Assembly: GCA_043808235.1 (NCBI GenBank)
Contig: JAZDFC010000083.1
Coordinates: 1-64,000 of the forward strand
DNA length: 64,000 nt
From: JAZDFC01 sp043808235
GTDB taxonomy: Bacteria; Bacteroidota; Ignavibacteria; Ignavibacteriales; Melioribacteraceae
Reading direction: 5' to 3'
Shown here: piece by piece, positions 7,880 through 16,692 of the stretch
Layout: each line of letters begins with the position of its first letter
How positions within the stretch are numbered: the first letter of the stretch is position 1
Notes under the pieces: generated by a model
The model's input: the letters and a program-made list of their open reading frames with translations, nothing else
What the model was told of the DNA's origin: nothing
The model's database searches: none
Made by a program: the position numbers and the translations under genes

Positions 7880-9850
7880 TTAATTCCTGCTTCGTAGTGA
7901 AAAAGTAAACTTGCTTCCTTTCCCAGGTTCGCTTTCAACCTGAATATCGCCGTTATTCTTTTTTACAAATTCATTGCAGAGTGCGAGACCGAGTCCGGTA
8001 CCTTTCTCACCACCTGTGCCAGGCATTGATGAGATATTATCAATCTGAAAAATATTTTTCCGAATATCTTCTTCAATACCAATGCCTGTATCAATTATCG
8101 AGATGTACACTAATTCATTTTTTCTATTAACTTGAACAGAAACTTTCCCACCCGGAATTGTATATTTAATTGCATTGGATATTAGATTCCGCAGAACTGC
8201 TTTTATCATTTCTTCATCGCCAACAGCGGTTTCTTCGGTTTTATTTGATACTAATGAAATATTTTTATTTTTTGCAGGTCCTTCGAATAATTTAACAGTA
8301 TCGTCAATGATTTGCGATAAGTTTTGTTGTTTGGGATTATAACTCATTCTGCCGGTTTGAGAGAGTGACCAATACAGTAAATTTTCGAGCAACTTAAAAG
8401 TTTTTTCACCGGTGGATTCGATGCTATTTATCAATTCAATCCTTTCGCTATCGGTAAGTTCGTTATAATCCTCTTTTAGAATTTTTGCTAATGAAAAAAT
8501 AGCGCTGAATGGATTTCTCAAATCATGTGCGATGATGCCGAAAAATTTATCCTTCAGTGCGTTCAATTCATGCAGCCGTTTATTGGCTCGTTTTTTAAAA
8601 TGAAACCTTCCGTAAATCACAAATGAAGAAATAATGAACATTATTGAAATTAATATCAAATATTTTTTTTGATTTTCAGATATTTCAATATTCTTCATCA
8701 GTATTGCGTTGTTTCTTTTGGCTTGCTCGCTTCTATAAATCGTTTCAAGTTCATTTGCGCTTAGTATGTTGTACTTTGTAATTATGGAGTCTTTGAGAAA
8801 GTGAAATTTATTAGCGTACTTCAACGAGTTTTGGTAATCCTTTTTAAGCTCGTAAAATTGTGAGTATGCGTCATAACCTTCCAAGATCAATTCAGTGTCA
8901 TTTATTTGCGTTGCTAAATTGTCTGCGAGAATTAAATGATTTTCAGCTTCCTCAAACCTGCCAAGGTTGGAAAGGACTATTGCGAGATTATTTCTATTAG
9001 AAGTTTCAGAGGAAACATTCCCGAGTTGCTTTGCTAATTCCAAAGAATTCGCAAGATATTTTTGAGCTTCAGAATAATTTTTTAATCGCAGAAAAATTAA
9101 TCCCATTCCCTTCCATATTGCTTCCATTTCCGCCTTGTAATCCAAATCGGAATATTCACTTTCAAGTTGGCTGTATTTTTTGAGAGCCATTTCATAATCA
9201 CCCATATCAGTATAAGCGTTGGCTATCCATCTTAATGCAATTGCCTGTCCGCTTCGATCGCCGATCTCTTTTCTTATGCTAAAAGTTTGCTGGAAGTAGG
9301 AAAGCGCTTTGTTGTAATTAAATTGAAGGCGGTAAATAAATCCGATATTTATTGTGCAGAATGCCATACCAAACTTGTCATTAAGGTTCGAAAAAATTTC
9401 CAAACCGGTAAAAACATGCCTTAAAGCTATAGTATAGAAACCTTTGATTCTGTAGCTTCCGCCAATATTGTTTTCAGCATATGCAATCGATACAGAATCT
9501 TTGCACTCTTGAGCTACACTCAACGCATGCTGCGCATAATCCAGGGAAATATCATTCTGACCTGTTGCCCGGTAAACAACGCTTATTAAATTGAGAGTTT
9601 TTGCTTCAAAACTTTTGTTAGAGATTTTTCGACTGAGTTCGAGCGCTTCATGCCCTCGCTTTAGCGCAAGCTGCGAATTGTTGCTGCGGTTCTTCCAACA
9701 TTCGTCCATCAGTTTGGTTATCCTTACTGTGTCAGCCTCAAAATCTTGCTGATTCTGCCCCGCAATTATTAGTGACTTATATGCTACAAAAAAACATAAT
9801 ACAAGAAAATAAAGCAAAGCGCCGGGCACTGAAAATTTTATTAGAACCAC
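7880..9850 (-). CDS. TPR-containing membrane sensor histidine kinase
   Basis: A 656-residue kinase. A hydrophobic N terminus (about 10-30) serves as signal or anchor. Residues 40-370 are tandem TPR units (for example AIALRWIANAYTDMGDYEMALKKY), followed by a transmembrane helix at about 396-413. The HisKA domain carries the phospho-acceptor H442 (FFGIIAHDLRNPF). The HATPase domain shows an N box (LRNLISNAIKYT), G1 (DTGIGI) and G2 (GEKGTGLGLAL). The TPR region should be periplasmic and could sense protein or peptide ligands, as in other Bacteroidota TPR kinases. The start is uncertain: a GTG at 9850 or one seven codons later, neither with a clear ribosome binding site. Confidence 0.85.
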   Translation of the reverse strand: MVLIKFSVPGALLYFLVLCFFVAYKSLIIAGQNQQDFEADTVRITKLMDECWKNRSNNSQLALKRGHEALELSRKISNKSFEAKTLNLISVVYRATGQNDISLDYAQHALSVAQECKDSVSIAYAENNIGGSYRIKGFYTIALRHVFTGLEIFSNLNDKFGMAFCTINIGFIYRLQFNYNKALSYFQQTFSIRKEIGDRSGQAIALRWIANAYTDMGDYEMALKKYSQLESEYSDLDYKAEMEAIWKGMGLIFLRLKNYSEAQKYLANSLELAKQLGNVSSETSNRNNLAIVLSNLGRFEEAENHLILADNLATQINDTELILEGYDAYSQFYELKKDYQNSLKYANKFHFLKDSIITKYNILSANELETIYRSEQAKRNNAILMKNIEISENQKKYLILISIMFIISSFVIYGRFHFKKRANKRLHELNALKDKFFGIIAHDLRNPFSAIFSLAKILKEDYNELTDSERIELINSIESTGEKTFKLLENLLYWSLSQTGRMSYNPKQQNLSQIIDDTVKLFEGPAKNKNISLVSNKTEETAVGDEEMIKAVLRNLISNAIKYTIPGGKVSVQVNRKNELVYISIIDTGIGIEEDIRKNIFQIDNISSMPGTGGEKGTGLGLALCNEFVKKNNGDIQVESEPGKGSKFTFSLRSRN

Positions 9851-9913
9851 ATTAACCGACTATCTGTCATTTGAACATAATTGTTTTTTAAAAAAATATT
9901 CCATCTTCATTAT

Positions 9914-9939
9914 CGTTAAAAAAGAGGTATGTTTTAACG
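9914..9939. promoter_or_regulatory. Inverted repeat in a divergent promoter region
   Basis: CGTTAAAA (9914-9921) and TTTTAACG (9932-9939) form a perfect 8-bp stem with a 10-nt loop in the 236-nt region between the divergent histidine kinase and CotH-protein genes. It could be an operator or an RNA hairpin; no terminator role fits this position. Confidence 0.3.
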
Positions 9940-10001
9940 GGAGAAAGAAAATATTCTATAATATTTCCCCGGTTCCTCAATTGAAAGCGATTCCTTTCTG
10001 C

Positions 10002-10016
10002 TGACAAAATCTGTCA
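10002..10016. promoter_or_regulatory. TGACA-N5-TGTCA palindrome, possible operator
   Basis: A 15-bp dyad (TGACA, 5 nt, TGTCA) lies about 70 nt before the CotH-protein start. The half-site TGTCA, followed by A/T, recurs at 10060-10064. Spacing and symmetry suit a dimeric regulator; the regulator is unknown. Confidence 0.3.
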
Positions 10017-10086
10017 AAAATTTCCTAAGTTTATAATGTGTTTTGAATAATAAAACGACTGTCAAATTTATAACTCCCGGCACGAA

Positions 10087-13000
10087 ATGATTGTCCGTAT
10101 AATCCATTCTTCTGTTCTTGCTCTTATTCTTGTTCTTATTCTTATTCTGAATCCCTACCTGCGAGCCCAGGATATTGTTATTAACGAATTAATGCACGCA
10201 AATTTCAGCACCATTACTGATGAGGATGGCGACTATTCGGATTGGTTCGAAATTTTTAATAATTCCGGTTTTGATATGCCATTAACGGGATTTGGTATTT
10301 CAGATGATCCTGATGATTTATTCAAATGGGTATTCCCCGAAATAAAGCTCTCGCCCCAAAATCATTTATTAGTATTCGCAAGCGATAAAAACAGAACCAA
10401 ACTCGGTCCGGCAAGTTGGGAGACGGTTATCAATTGGGGTGATGAGTGGAAATACAAACTCGGTACAGAAGAACCTCCCGCCGATTGGAATGAACTTGGA
10501 TTCAATGATATATTCTGGCAATGGGGAAAAAGCGGTTTCGGTTTCGGCGACAATGATGATTTTACGGTAGTGCCTTCTGTGATGTCGGTATATGTTCGAA
10601 AAGTATTTTCAATAGCTGATACAAATTCAATCATTCAGGCTGCGCTGCACATTGACTATGATGATGGTTTTGTTGCTTATTTGAATGGAGTTGAAATTGC
10701 GAGAGCAAATATTGGAACGGTTGGAATTCCTCCACTCTATAATAAAAGCGCCACTAATGATTTTGAGGCGCTTATTTACCAGGGTGGGAAACCTTCTATG
10801 TTTTTACTTGAAAATGTTACCGGATTATTCAGACAGGGCGATAATGTGCTGGCTATACAGGTTCATAACAAGAGTATTAGTTCCTCCGATTTAACTTTGA
10901 TCCCATTTTTTTCTTTGGGGATGAGCGCGGCTTCGTCTGAGGCTGTTGCAATGAATAATCTACTTGAATTCCCGAAAACCTATCTTCATACCAACTTCAA
11001 ATTATCGGGTTCAGAAAAATTATTTCTTACTCAGTTTGATGGATTGATATTGGATTCAATCAGTTGGTCGTTTAGTGGAAATGATATTTCATTCGGAAGA
11101 AAACCGGATGGATCTCAAGATTGGTTTTTATTCAACGAGGCGACACCCGGCGATAGCAATGATACGGAAGGATTTTTAACAACAGCTTCGGCGCCTCAAT
11201 TTTTAACTGCGGCTGGATTTTACAGTAATCCTATTGCAGTAGAGCTCTCGTCAGAATCGCCCGAAGAAAAAATTTATTACACTCTCGATGGTTCAGAACC
11301 TTCGGATTCTTCAACTTTATATACTGCACCTATTGACTTGTTAAAAACGACAGTTGTAAGAGCAAAAACTTATGGAACCGGAGTGCTTCCTGGCAAGACA
11401 ATCACAAATACTTATTTTATCAATTTCGATACTGAACTTACAACAGTCTCTCTTTCGACAACACCGGCAAATCTATTTGATGAAGATTACGGGATATATG
11501 TGCTTGGAAAACATGCTTCACCCGATGATCCACATTTTGGTGCAAATTATTGGGAGGACTGGGAACGTCCGGTTCATGTTGAATTATTTGAACAGAACAC
11601 TACACAATCATTCAGCATCGATGCAGGAATAAAAATTTTTGGCGGATGGAGCCGTGCATTTCCTCAAAAATCGGTTGCAATATTTGCTCGCAGTGAATAC
11701 GGGACATCGGAAATTGATTATAAATTTTTTGAAGACACTCCAATTAGTGAATTCGAATCATTCGTTCTAAGGAACTCCGGTAACGATTGGCAATTTACAT
11801 TAGTCCGGGATGGATTGATGACCACTCTTGTAAATAACACAGAGATTGACAAACAGGCTTTTAGACCGGCAGTGGTTTTCATAAACGCCGAATACTGGGG
11901 AATCCACAATATTCGAGAAAAGATTAATGAGCACTTCATTTCATCACATCATAATATTGATGCGGACAGCATTGAGATGACCGTAAGCGACAACGGTGAA
12001 ATGGAATTGAGGATAAATGAGCATTACTCCTCGCTCGCTGATTTTGTTGAAAGAAATAATTTATCCACGCAATCAAATTACGATTACGTTTGCACTCAAA
12101 TTGACATTGAAAATTTCATTGATTATCACGTTGCGCAAATCTATTTCGATAACACAGACTGGCCGGGCAATAATATAAAGATTTGGCGCAGTACTAATCC
12201 CGGCGGTAAATGGCGCTGGATAATGTTCGATACAGATTTCGGATTCGGGCTTTATGATGTAAACGGTTATAAGCATAATACGCTTGCATTTGCCACACAA
12301 GCGAACGGACCCGGCTGGCCAAATCCGCCCTGGTCAACTTTATTTCTCAGAAAACTTTTACAGAATCAATTATTTAAAAATGAATTCATCAATAGATTTT
12401 GTGATTTTGCCAACACAAGATTTTTGTCGGACTCAATCTTAGCAAAGATTGATTTGTTTGCATCGTACATCGAAGATGAGATGCCCCGTCATTTTGGTAG
12501 ATGGAATCAACCGGAGTCATGGACTGCGGAAGTTGCCCGCTTAAAAACATTCGCAAATTACAGACCCGAATACATGAGGTTATTCTATAAGCAATATTTC
12601 CAACTCGGTAATACAATTAAAATTAATTTTAATAACCTCGATCCGCTTTTAGCAAAAGTAAAGTTGAATTCAATATTTATTCCCGATAGAAACTGGAGTG
12701 GAATCTATTTTCAAAATGTCCCGGTTAAGATTACAGCAATCCCACGACCGGGTTATCGTTTTGTAAGATGGGAAGGTTCGCTTCAATCGGAAGACAATCC
12801 GCTCGAAATTTCACCATCGGTAGATATAAGTCTTACACCGGTTTTTGAATTGGATAACAACGGATTTCCAACAGTTGTAATAAATGAGATAAATTATAAT
12901 TCATCGCCCGATTTTGATTCGGATGATTGGATTGAGTTATATAATAACACTAATGAAGCTGTAGATATTTCGGGTTGGATTTTTAAGGATGGAGATGAAG

Positions 13001-13644
13001 AGCATGAGTTTAATATTCCACAAAATACTGTTTTGGACGCCGGTGAATTTATTGTGCTTGTCAAAGATTCGGCCATGTTTACATCGTTCTTCCCAACGGT
13101 TAAAAATTACATCGGAGATTTCGATTTTAATTTAGCCAATAAAGGGGAGTTGATTTGTCTGTACGATAAATATATGCAATTAGCCGACTCTTTAACTTAT
13201 TCCGATTCCTCTCCCTGGCCGGATGAAGCTGATGGGACAGGCGCTACGTTAGTGCTCAAAAATCCCAAGCGCGATAACTCACTCGCGGAGAATTGGGATG
13301 CCTCTTCGGGATTTGGCTCGCCCGGGATGCAGAATGATAATTTTACTAATATTAACAATAACCAAAATGCGAATATTCCGGTTGCGTTTGAGTTGTATCA
13401 AAATTATCCCAATCCTTTCAATCCAAAAACAATTATCAAATTTACTGTTCCGGAAAAGTCGAATGTATCAATCCAAATATTTAATCAGTTGGGCGAGCTT
13501 GTCGCGTTGCTAATTCAAAAGGAATATTATCCCGGAATGTATAGCGTTGAATTCAATGGCGAAAATTTAGCGTCGGGAGTATATTTCTATAGAATGATAT
13601 CCGGGAATTTTATTTCTGTGAAGAAGTTTATTTTGCTTAAGTGA
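10087..13644 (+). CDS. Secreted CotH-kinase / lamin-tail-domain protein with T9SS sorting domain
   Basis: A 1185-residue exported protein. Signal peptide to about residue 27; a lamin-tail domain (about 28-130, IVINELMHAN..DEDGDYSDWFEI); a beta-sandwich region with VAYLNGVEIAR (about 130-300); a chitobiase-C-like module (about 390-440, YYTLDGSEPSDSS); a CotH kinase domain (about 460-840) with FVLRNSGNDWQ, the NAEYWGIHNIREKINE segment and WRWIMFDTDFGFG, where the DTD aspartates match the CotH metal-binding region; a second lamin-tail domain (about 928-1060); and a type A T9SS sorting domain from about 1103 (YQNYPNPFNP). CotH-family proteins are atypical protein kinases; here the target should be extracellular or on the cell surface. 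The gene stands alone on its strand. Confidence 0.88.
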   Translation: MIVRIIHSSVLALILVLILILNPYLRAQDIVINELMHANFSTITDEDGDYSDWFEIFNNSGFDMPLTGFGISDDPDDLFKWVFPEIKLSPQNHLLVFASDKNRTKLGPASWETVINWGDEWKYKLGTEEPPADWNELGFNDIFWQWGKSGFGFGDNDDFTVVPSVMSVYVRKVFSIADTNSIIQAALHIDYDDGFVAYLNGVEIARANIGTVGIPPLYNKSATNDFEALIYQGGKPSMFLLENVTGLFRQGDNVLAIQVHNKSISSSDLTLIPFFSLGMSAASSEAVAMNNLLEFPKTYLHTNFKLSGSEKLFLTQFDGLILDSISWSFSGNDISFGRKPDGSQDWFLFNEATPGDSNDTEGFLTTASAPQFLTAAGFYSNPIAVELSSESPEEKIYYTLDGSEPSDSSTLYTAPIDLLKTTVVRAKTYGTGVLPGKTITNTYFINFDTELTTVSLSTTPANLFDEDYGIYVLGKHASPDDPHFGANYWEDWERPVHVELFEQNTTQSFSIDAGIKIFGGWSRAFPQKSVAIFARSEYGTSEIDYKFFEDTPISEFESFVLRNSGNDWQFTLVRDGLMTTLVNNTEIDKQAFRPAVVFINAEYWGIHNIREKINEHFISSHHNIDADSIEMTVSDNGEMELRINEHYSSLADFVERNNLSTQSNYDYVCTQIDIENFIDYHVAQIYFDNTDWPGNNIKIWRSTNPGGKWRWIMFDTDFGFGLYDVNGYKHNTLAFATQANGPGWPNPPWSTLFLRKLLQNQLFKNEFINRFCDFANTRFLSDSILAKIDLFASYIEDEMPRHFGRWNQPESWTAEVARLKTFANYRPEYMRLFYKQYFQLGNTIKINFNNLDPLLAKVKLNSIFIPDRNWSGIYFQNVPVKITAIPRPGYRFVRWEGSLQSEDNPLEISPSVDISLTPVFELDNNGFPTVVINEINYNSSPDFDSDDWIELYNNTNEAVDISGWIFKDGDEEHEFNIPQNTVLDAGEFIVLVKDSAMFTSFFPTVKNYIGDFDFNLANKGELICLYDKYMQLADSLTYSDSSPWPDEADGTGATLVLKNPKRDNSLAENWDASSGFGSPGMQNDNFTNINNNQNANIPVAFELYQNYPNPFNPKTIIKFTVPEKSNVSIQIFNQLGELVALLIQKEYYPGMYSVEFNGENLASGVYFYRMISGNFISVKKFILLK

Positions 13645-13680
13645 TTTTCGGAACGAATGCCAATAACTTATTAATCACTT
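13639..13680. terminator. Inverted repeat formed by the stop regions of two convergent genes
   Basis: AAGTGATT (13639-13646) pairs with AATCACTT (13673-13680). The arms contain the stop codon of the plus-strand CotH gene and that of the minus-strand FapA gene. The loop is 26 nt and T-rich sequence follows on the plus strand. A shared bidirectional terminator is plausible but weak. Confidence 0.3.
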
Positions 13681-15081
13681 TTGTTTGACGAAGGTTATTT
13701 CTTTTTCACTCAATTTGAAAATCCCGTGCGTAAGCTCTTCTTTTACCTGAAATACTGCATTTTTTATTTTAATTACACAACCGGGAAAGATAGTTTTATT
13801 TACATGTACTTCCGGATTCGCAACATCATAATATGCTTTTTCTATTTCTGCAAGATCGGTTCTGAGCCGTTCCAAATGCTCAATGCTTCTTTGCCACTGA
13901 TTTTTTAACGCAACAAGATGTTTGTTCTGAAGATTACCGGCAGATGCATGTGCCATTAATGTAATCTTTTTCTTCAACTCATCCATATCCTTTTCGGCAT
14001 CTGTTAACTCGGCCCCTTTATGTAGATACTTTTCCTTGAGCGCTAAAACCACTCCTACTTCAATTTCGGTATGGATATTATATAAATTACCAATCGAAGG
14101 AGCGCTTACAGTATTTGTAGCAGTAATTTTCCCGCCGACTATAACACCATATTCTTTTAATATTTTAACCTCATTATCGCTTTCAATCCAGCAATTTCTT
14201 ATTTCTGTATTAGCGAAAACACTACCGTGACATTTAATGTGCTGGTTATTTATATACCCGGAATGTAAATCGCCTCCGGCTTTAATCAATAATTTCTCGT
14301 CGCCTATGATTCCGGATTTCACAGTTAATGTCCCATCACACGAAATAACGGCATGCTCAACAACGCCTTTTATTTCAACGTTGTATGGAGTTGTTACAGA
14401 GAATCCTGGTTTAACATCGCCTTTGATTTCTATAGAGCTTTTTGCGTGAATGTTGCCGGTTGAATAATCCACAGAGCCCTGTATTACATAGAGCTGTTTA
14501 ACCTCGAATGTATTCCCGGAGGTATTATAACATATAATTCCATCCGTTGCGGATTTTATTAATAGACTATCGTCGGCGTCTTTGTAAGTCCCTTGACCCG
14601 CTGTAACCATAGCTATATCTTTACCAAGGATAGCTGGAATTTCATTCCCATAAACATCTATGCCCGTTGAGCCAAGAGTCGCGGTAAATTTTTTAACTAA
14701 TGGTGTATCTTTTTCAACACTATTTACTACATGAACCTCTTTAAAATCAAGGTGCCCATTTGAAGTAACTTCCGGTTTAAGAGATTTATCAGTAGAAACG
14801 AAAAACTCTAATCTTGCGGATTCGCCGGGTTCCGGAGGTTTGCCTTCGGCAATTAAAAATTTCTCGTTCCATTTATTTTCAGTGATAATATTCTGAAGTA
14901 CATCCTCTTTTATACCGTACTTGATTCCACTGATATTAAGTATTTCTAAAACGGACTGGAGAGTTAGTGATTGGATTTCGTCGGTGTCTGGCTCTTTCAC
15001 AGTCAGAAATACTTTCATCTTCTTCTCTACAACTTCTATTTTTATTAAGTGTAGAATTTTATTTTGAGGATTATCAGTCAA
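13675..15081 (-). CDS. FapA family (DUF342) polymerisation-type protein
   Basis: A 468-residue cytoplasmic protein of the FapA/DUF342 family. The N-terminal region has the FLIAEGKPPEPGESARLEFFV segment that precedes the core. The core (about 150-350) is a right-handed beta-helix of short repeats (GSVDYSTGNIHAKSSIEIKGDV, SGIIGDEKLLIKAGGDLHSGYI). A charged coiled-coil follows (about 370-425, including LVALKNQWQRSIEHLERL), then a short beta tail. The start is a TTG at 15081 with GGAG five nt upstream. Family members affect flagellar assembly or envelope localisation in some bacteria, but no flagellar gene is in view, so the role is open. Confidence 0.82.
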   Translation of the reverse strand: MTDNPQNKILHLIKIEVVEKKMKVFLTVKEPDTDEIQSLTLQSVLEILNISGIKYGIKEDVLQNIITENKWNEKFLIAEGKPPEPGESARLEFFVSTDKSLKPEVTSNGHLDFKEVHVVNSVEKDTPLVKKFTATLGSTGIDVYGNEIPAILGKDIAMVTAGQGTYKDADDSLLIKSATDGIICYNTSGNTFEVKQLYVIQGSVDYSTGNIHAKSSIEIKGDVKPGFSVTTPYNVEIKGVVEHAVISCDGTLTVKSGIIGDEKLLIKAGGDLHSGYINNQHIKCHGSVFANTEIRNCWIESDNEVKILKEYGVIVGGKITATNTVSAPSIGNLYNIHTEIEVGVVLALKEKYLHKGAELTDAEKDMDELKKKITLMAHASAGNLQNKHLVALKNQWQRSIEHLERLRTDLAEIEKAYYDVANPEVHVNKTIFPGCVIKIKNAVFQVKEELTHGIFKLSEKEITFVKQK

Positions 15082-15260
15082 TCTGACTCCATTGAATTAA
15101 AAATCCATAGCAGTTATAATAAAGAATTAACAATATTTGAGGAACATGCTTATTAAAAAGATACTATTATTTCTATTTTAAATTACAATAAAAAAAGATA
15201 TTCTTCAAAGTTTACCATTCCATTTTTGATAATATTAATCGGAAGTCTGTCTTCGCTTGC

Positions 15261-16487
15261 TTATTGCGGTATGTGATCTCTGTACGTATTTTCCAATGAC
15301 TCGTTCTTAGATTTATACTCATTGTAATATCTTTTCTTACTTCCTTCATAACTGTCAATCTGTAAAAGCACACCTTCCAGTTTTCCGTTAACCAATGGTG
15401 TTCTTTTTGAAGTTTTTAATCCAATAAACTTTCGCAGCGATGGATCGCCGGTGTAAATGTATGCTGAAGTGCCTTTGCATTTTTGCTTAATGAAATCACC
15501 CAATTCGGTATACAGTTTTCGTACTTCCTCAATTTCTCCAAGACGAATTCCATAAGGGGGATTTGTTATCAATATTCCATTCTCAAATTGTTTAACATGT
15601 TGAAAAGGATGACACGACAATTCGATCGCGTCAGAAAATTGCAGGCGCGATAAATTTTCTTTTGCGATATTAATTGTTTTTTGAGATTTATCGCTGCCGA
15701 TAATAAGGCCTTTGGGTAATGGACGAATATTTTTATCACACTCAGCTTTAACTTTTTCCCAAATCCTTTTATTAAAATCGGGCATGTAAAAAAATCCAAA
15801 ATTAATCCTAATAATCTGAGCGGGAATCCGACAATAATGCATTAACGCTTCGCAAAGGATTGTACCGGAACCGCACATACAGTCCCATAGCTGATTTTCA
15901 CCGTTCCATTTGCTCAAACGAATGATAGCTGCGGCGAGAGTTTCCTGCATTGGAGCTTCTCCTGCAAGCAATCTGTAACCTCGTTTATGAAGCGATTCGC
16001 CGGATGTGTCGAGACTGATTGTAGCCACGTCTTTCTCAACATGAAGATTGAATCGTACATGCGGATTTTCCACATTTACATCCGGGCGTTTGCCTTTACT
16101 GATTCTCCTAAAATAATCGACTATCCCATCCTTCAAATACTGCGAGGCGGATAATGAATTATTTATTCTACTATTAGATACGGAAGCAGTAATTGCAAAG
16201 GTTTTATCAATAGAAAATATTTCTTCCCAGCGAATGTTCTCAGCTGCTCTTCTCAATTGTTTAACATCATTGCAGTGGAAAGACGATAACGGCGCCAACA
16301 CTCGTGATATTAAACGTGATGTGTAATTTATTCTGTACAACGTGGAAGCATCAGCTTTAAAATAAATTCCCCGGTATGCGACTTTTGTATTCGCAGCGCC
16401 AAGCTCAATAAGTTCGGTTTCGCAAAGCTCCTCCATCATGCCGGGAACTTGTGCAAAGAATTCGTTTTTCTTTTGATAATCGTACAT
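15261..16487 (-). CDS. THUMP-domain class I SAM-dependent RNA methyltransferase (RlmL/YpsC-like)
   Basis: A 408-residue enzyme of COG0116 type, predicted to make N2-methylguanosine in 23S rRNA. The N-terminal ferredoxin-like and THUMP region covers about residues 8-165. The methyltransferase domain carries LWDCMCGSGTILCEAL (SAM-binding motif I), IIGSDKS (acidic motif II) and the catalytic motif IV, NPPYGIRLG. It lacks the C-terminal RlmK domain of the Escherichia coli fusion, so it is the short form. It lies upstream of the FapA gene on the minus strand (179 nt gap) and divergent from the LytS-like kinase. Confidence 0.88.
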   Translation of the reverse strand: MYDYQKKNEFFAQVPGMMEELCETELIELGAANTKVAYRGIYFKADASTLYRINYTSRLISRVLAPLSSFHCNDVKQLRRAAENIRWEEIFSIDKTFAITASVSNSRINNSLSASQYLKDGIVDYFRRISKGKRPDVNVENPHVRFNLHVEKDVATISLDTSGESLHKRGYRLLAGEAPMQETLAAAIIRLSKWNGENQLWDCMCGSGTILCEALMHYCRIPAQIIRINFGFFYMPDFNKRIWEKVKAECDKNIRPLPKGLIIGSDKSQKTINIAKENLSRLQFSDAIELSCHPFQHVKQFENGILITNPPYGIRLGEIEEVRKLYTELGDFIKQKCKGTSAYIYTGDPSLRKFIGLKTSKRTPLVNGKLEGVLLQIDSYEGSKKRYYNEYKSKNESLENTYRDHIPQ

Positions 16488-16552
16488 ATTTCGATATCCC
16501 TTTTGGATTAATCATACTGTTAAAAATCAAATTCACATCCGATTCAAAATTA

Positions 16553-16567
16553 CCGAAATTATTTCGG
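16553..16567. promoter_or_regulatory. Palindrome CCGAAA-TTA-TTTCGG
   Basis: A 15-bp perfect dyad in the 205-nt region between the divergent methyltransferase and LytS-like kinase genes. Its size and symmetry suit an operator. A second dyad lies 43 nt further along. Confidence 0.35.
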
Positions 16568-16610
16568 AATATCTTTTAATGAGTGACTATCGAATAGAAC
16601 ATTTATTCTG

Positions 16611-16626
16611 CCCAAAACTATTTGGG
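16611..16626. promoter_or_regulatory. Palindrome CCCAAA-ACTA-TTTGGG
   Basis: A 16-bp dyad, 66 nt before the kinase start. Like the dyad at 16553 it has a C-rich arm followed by AAA; the two may bind the same or related proteins. Confidence 0.3.
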
Positions 16627-16692
16627 TATTACAAAGCTGGTTAAAAATTTTTTTTCCGCCGGGAATATTCATATTTTTTAAGCGGAGTATCT

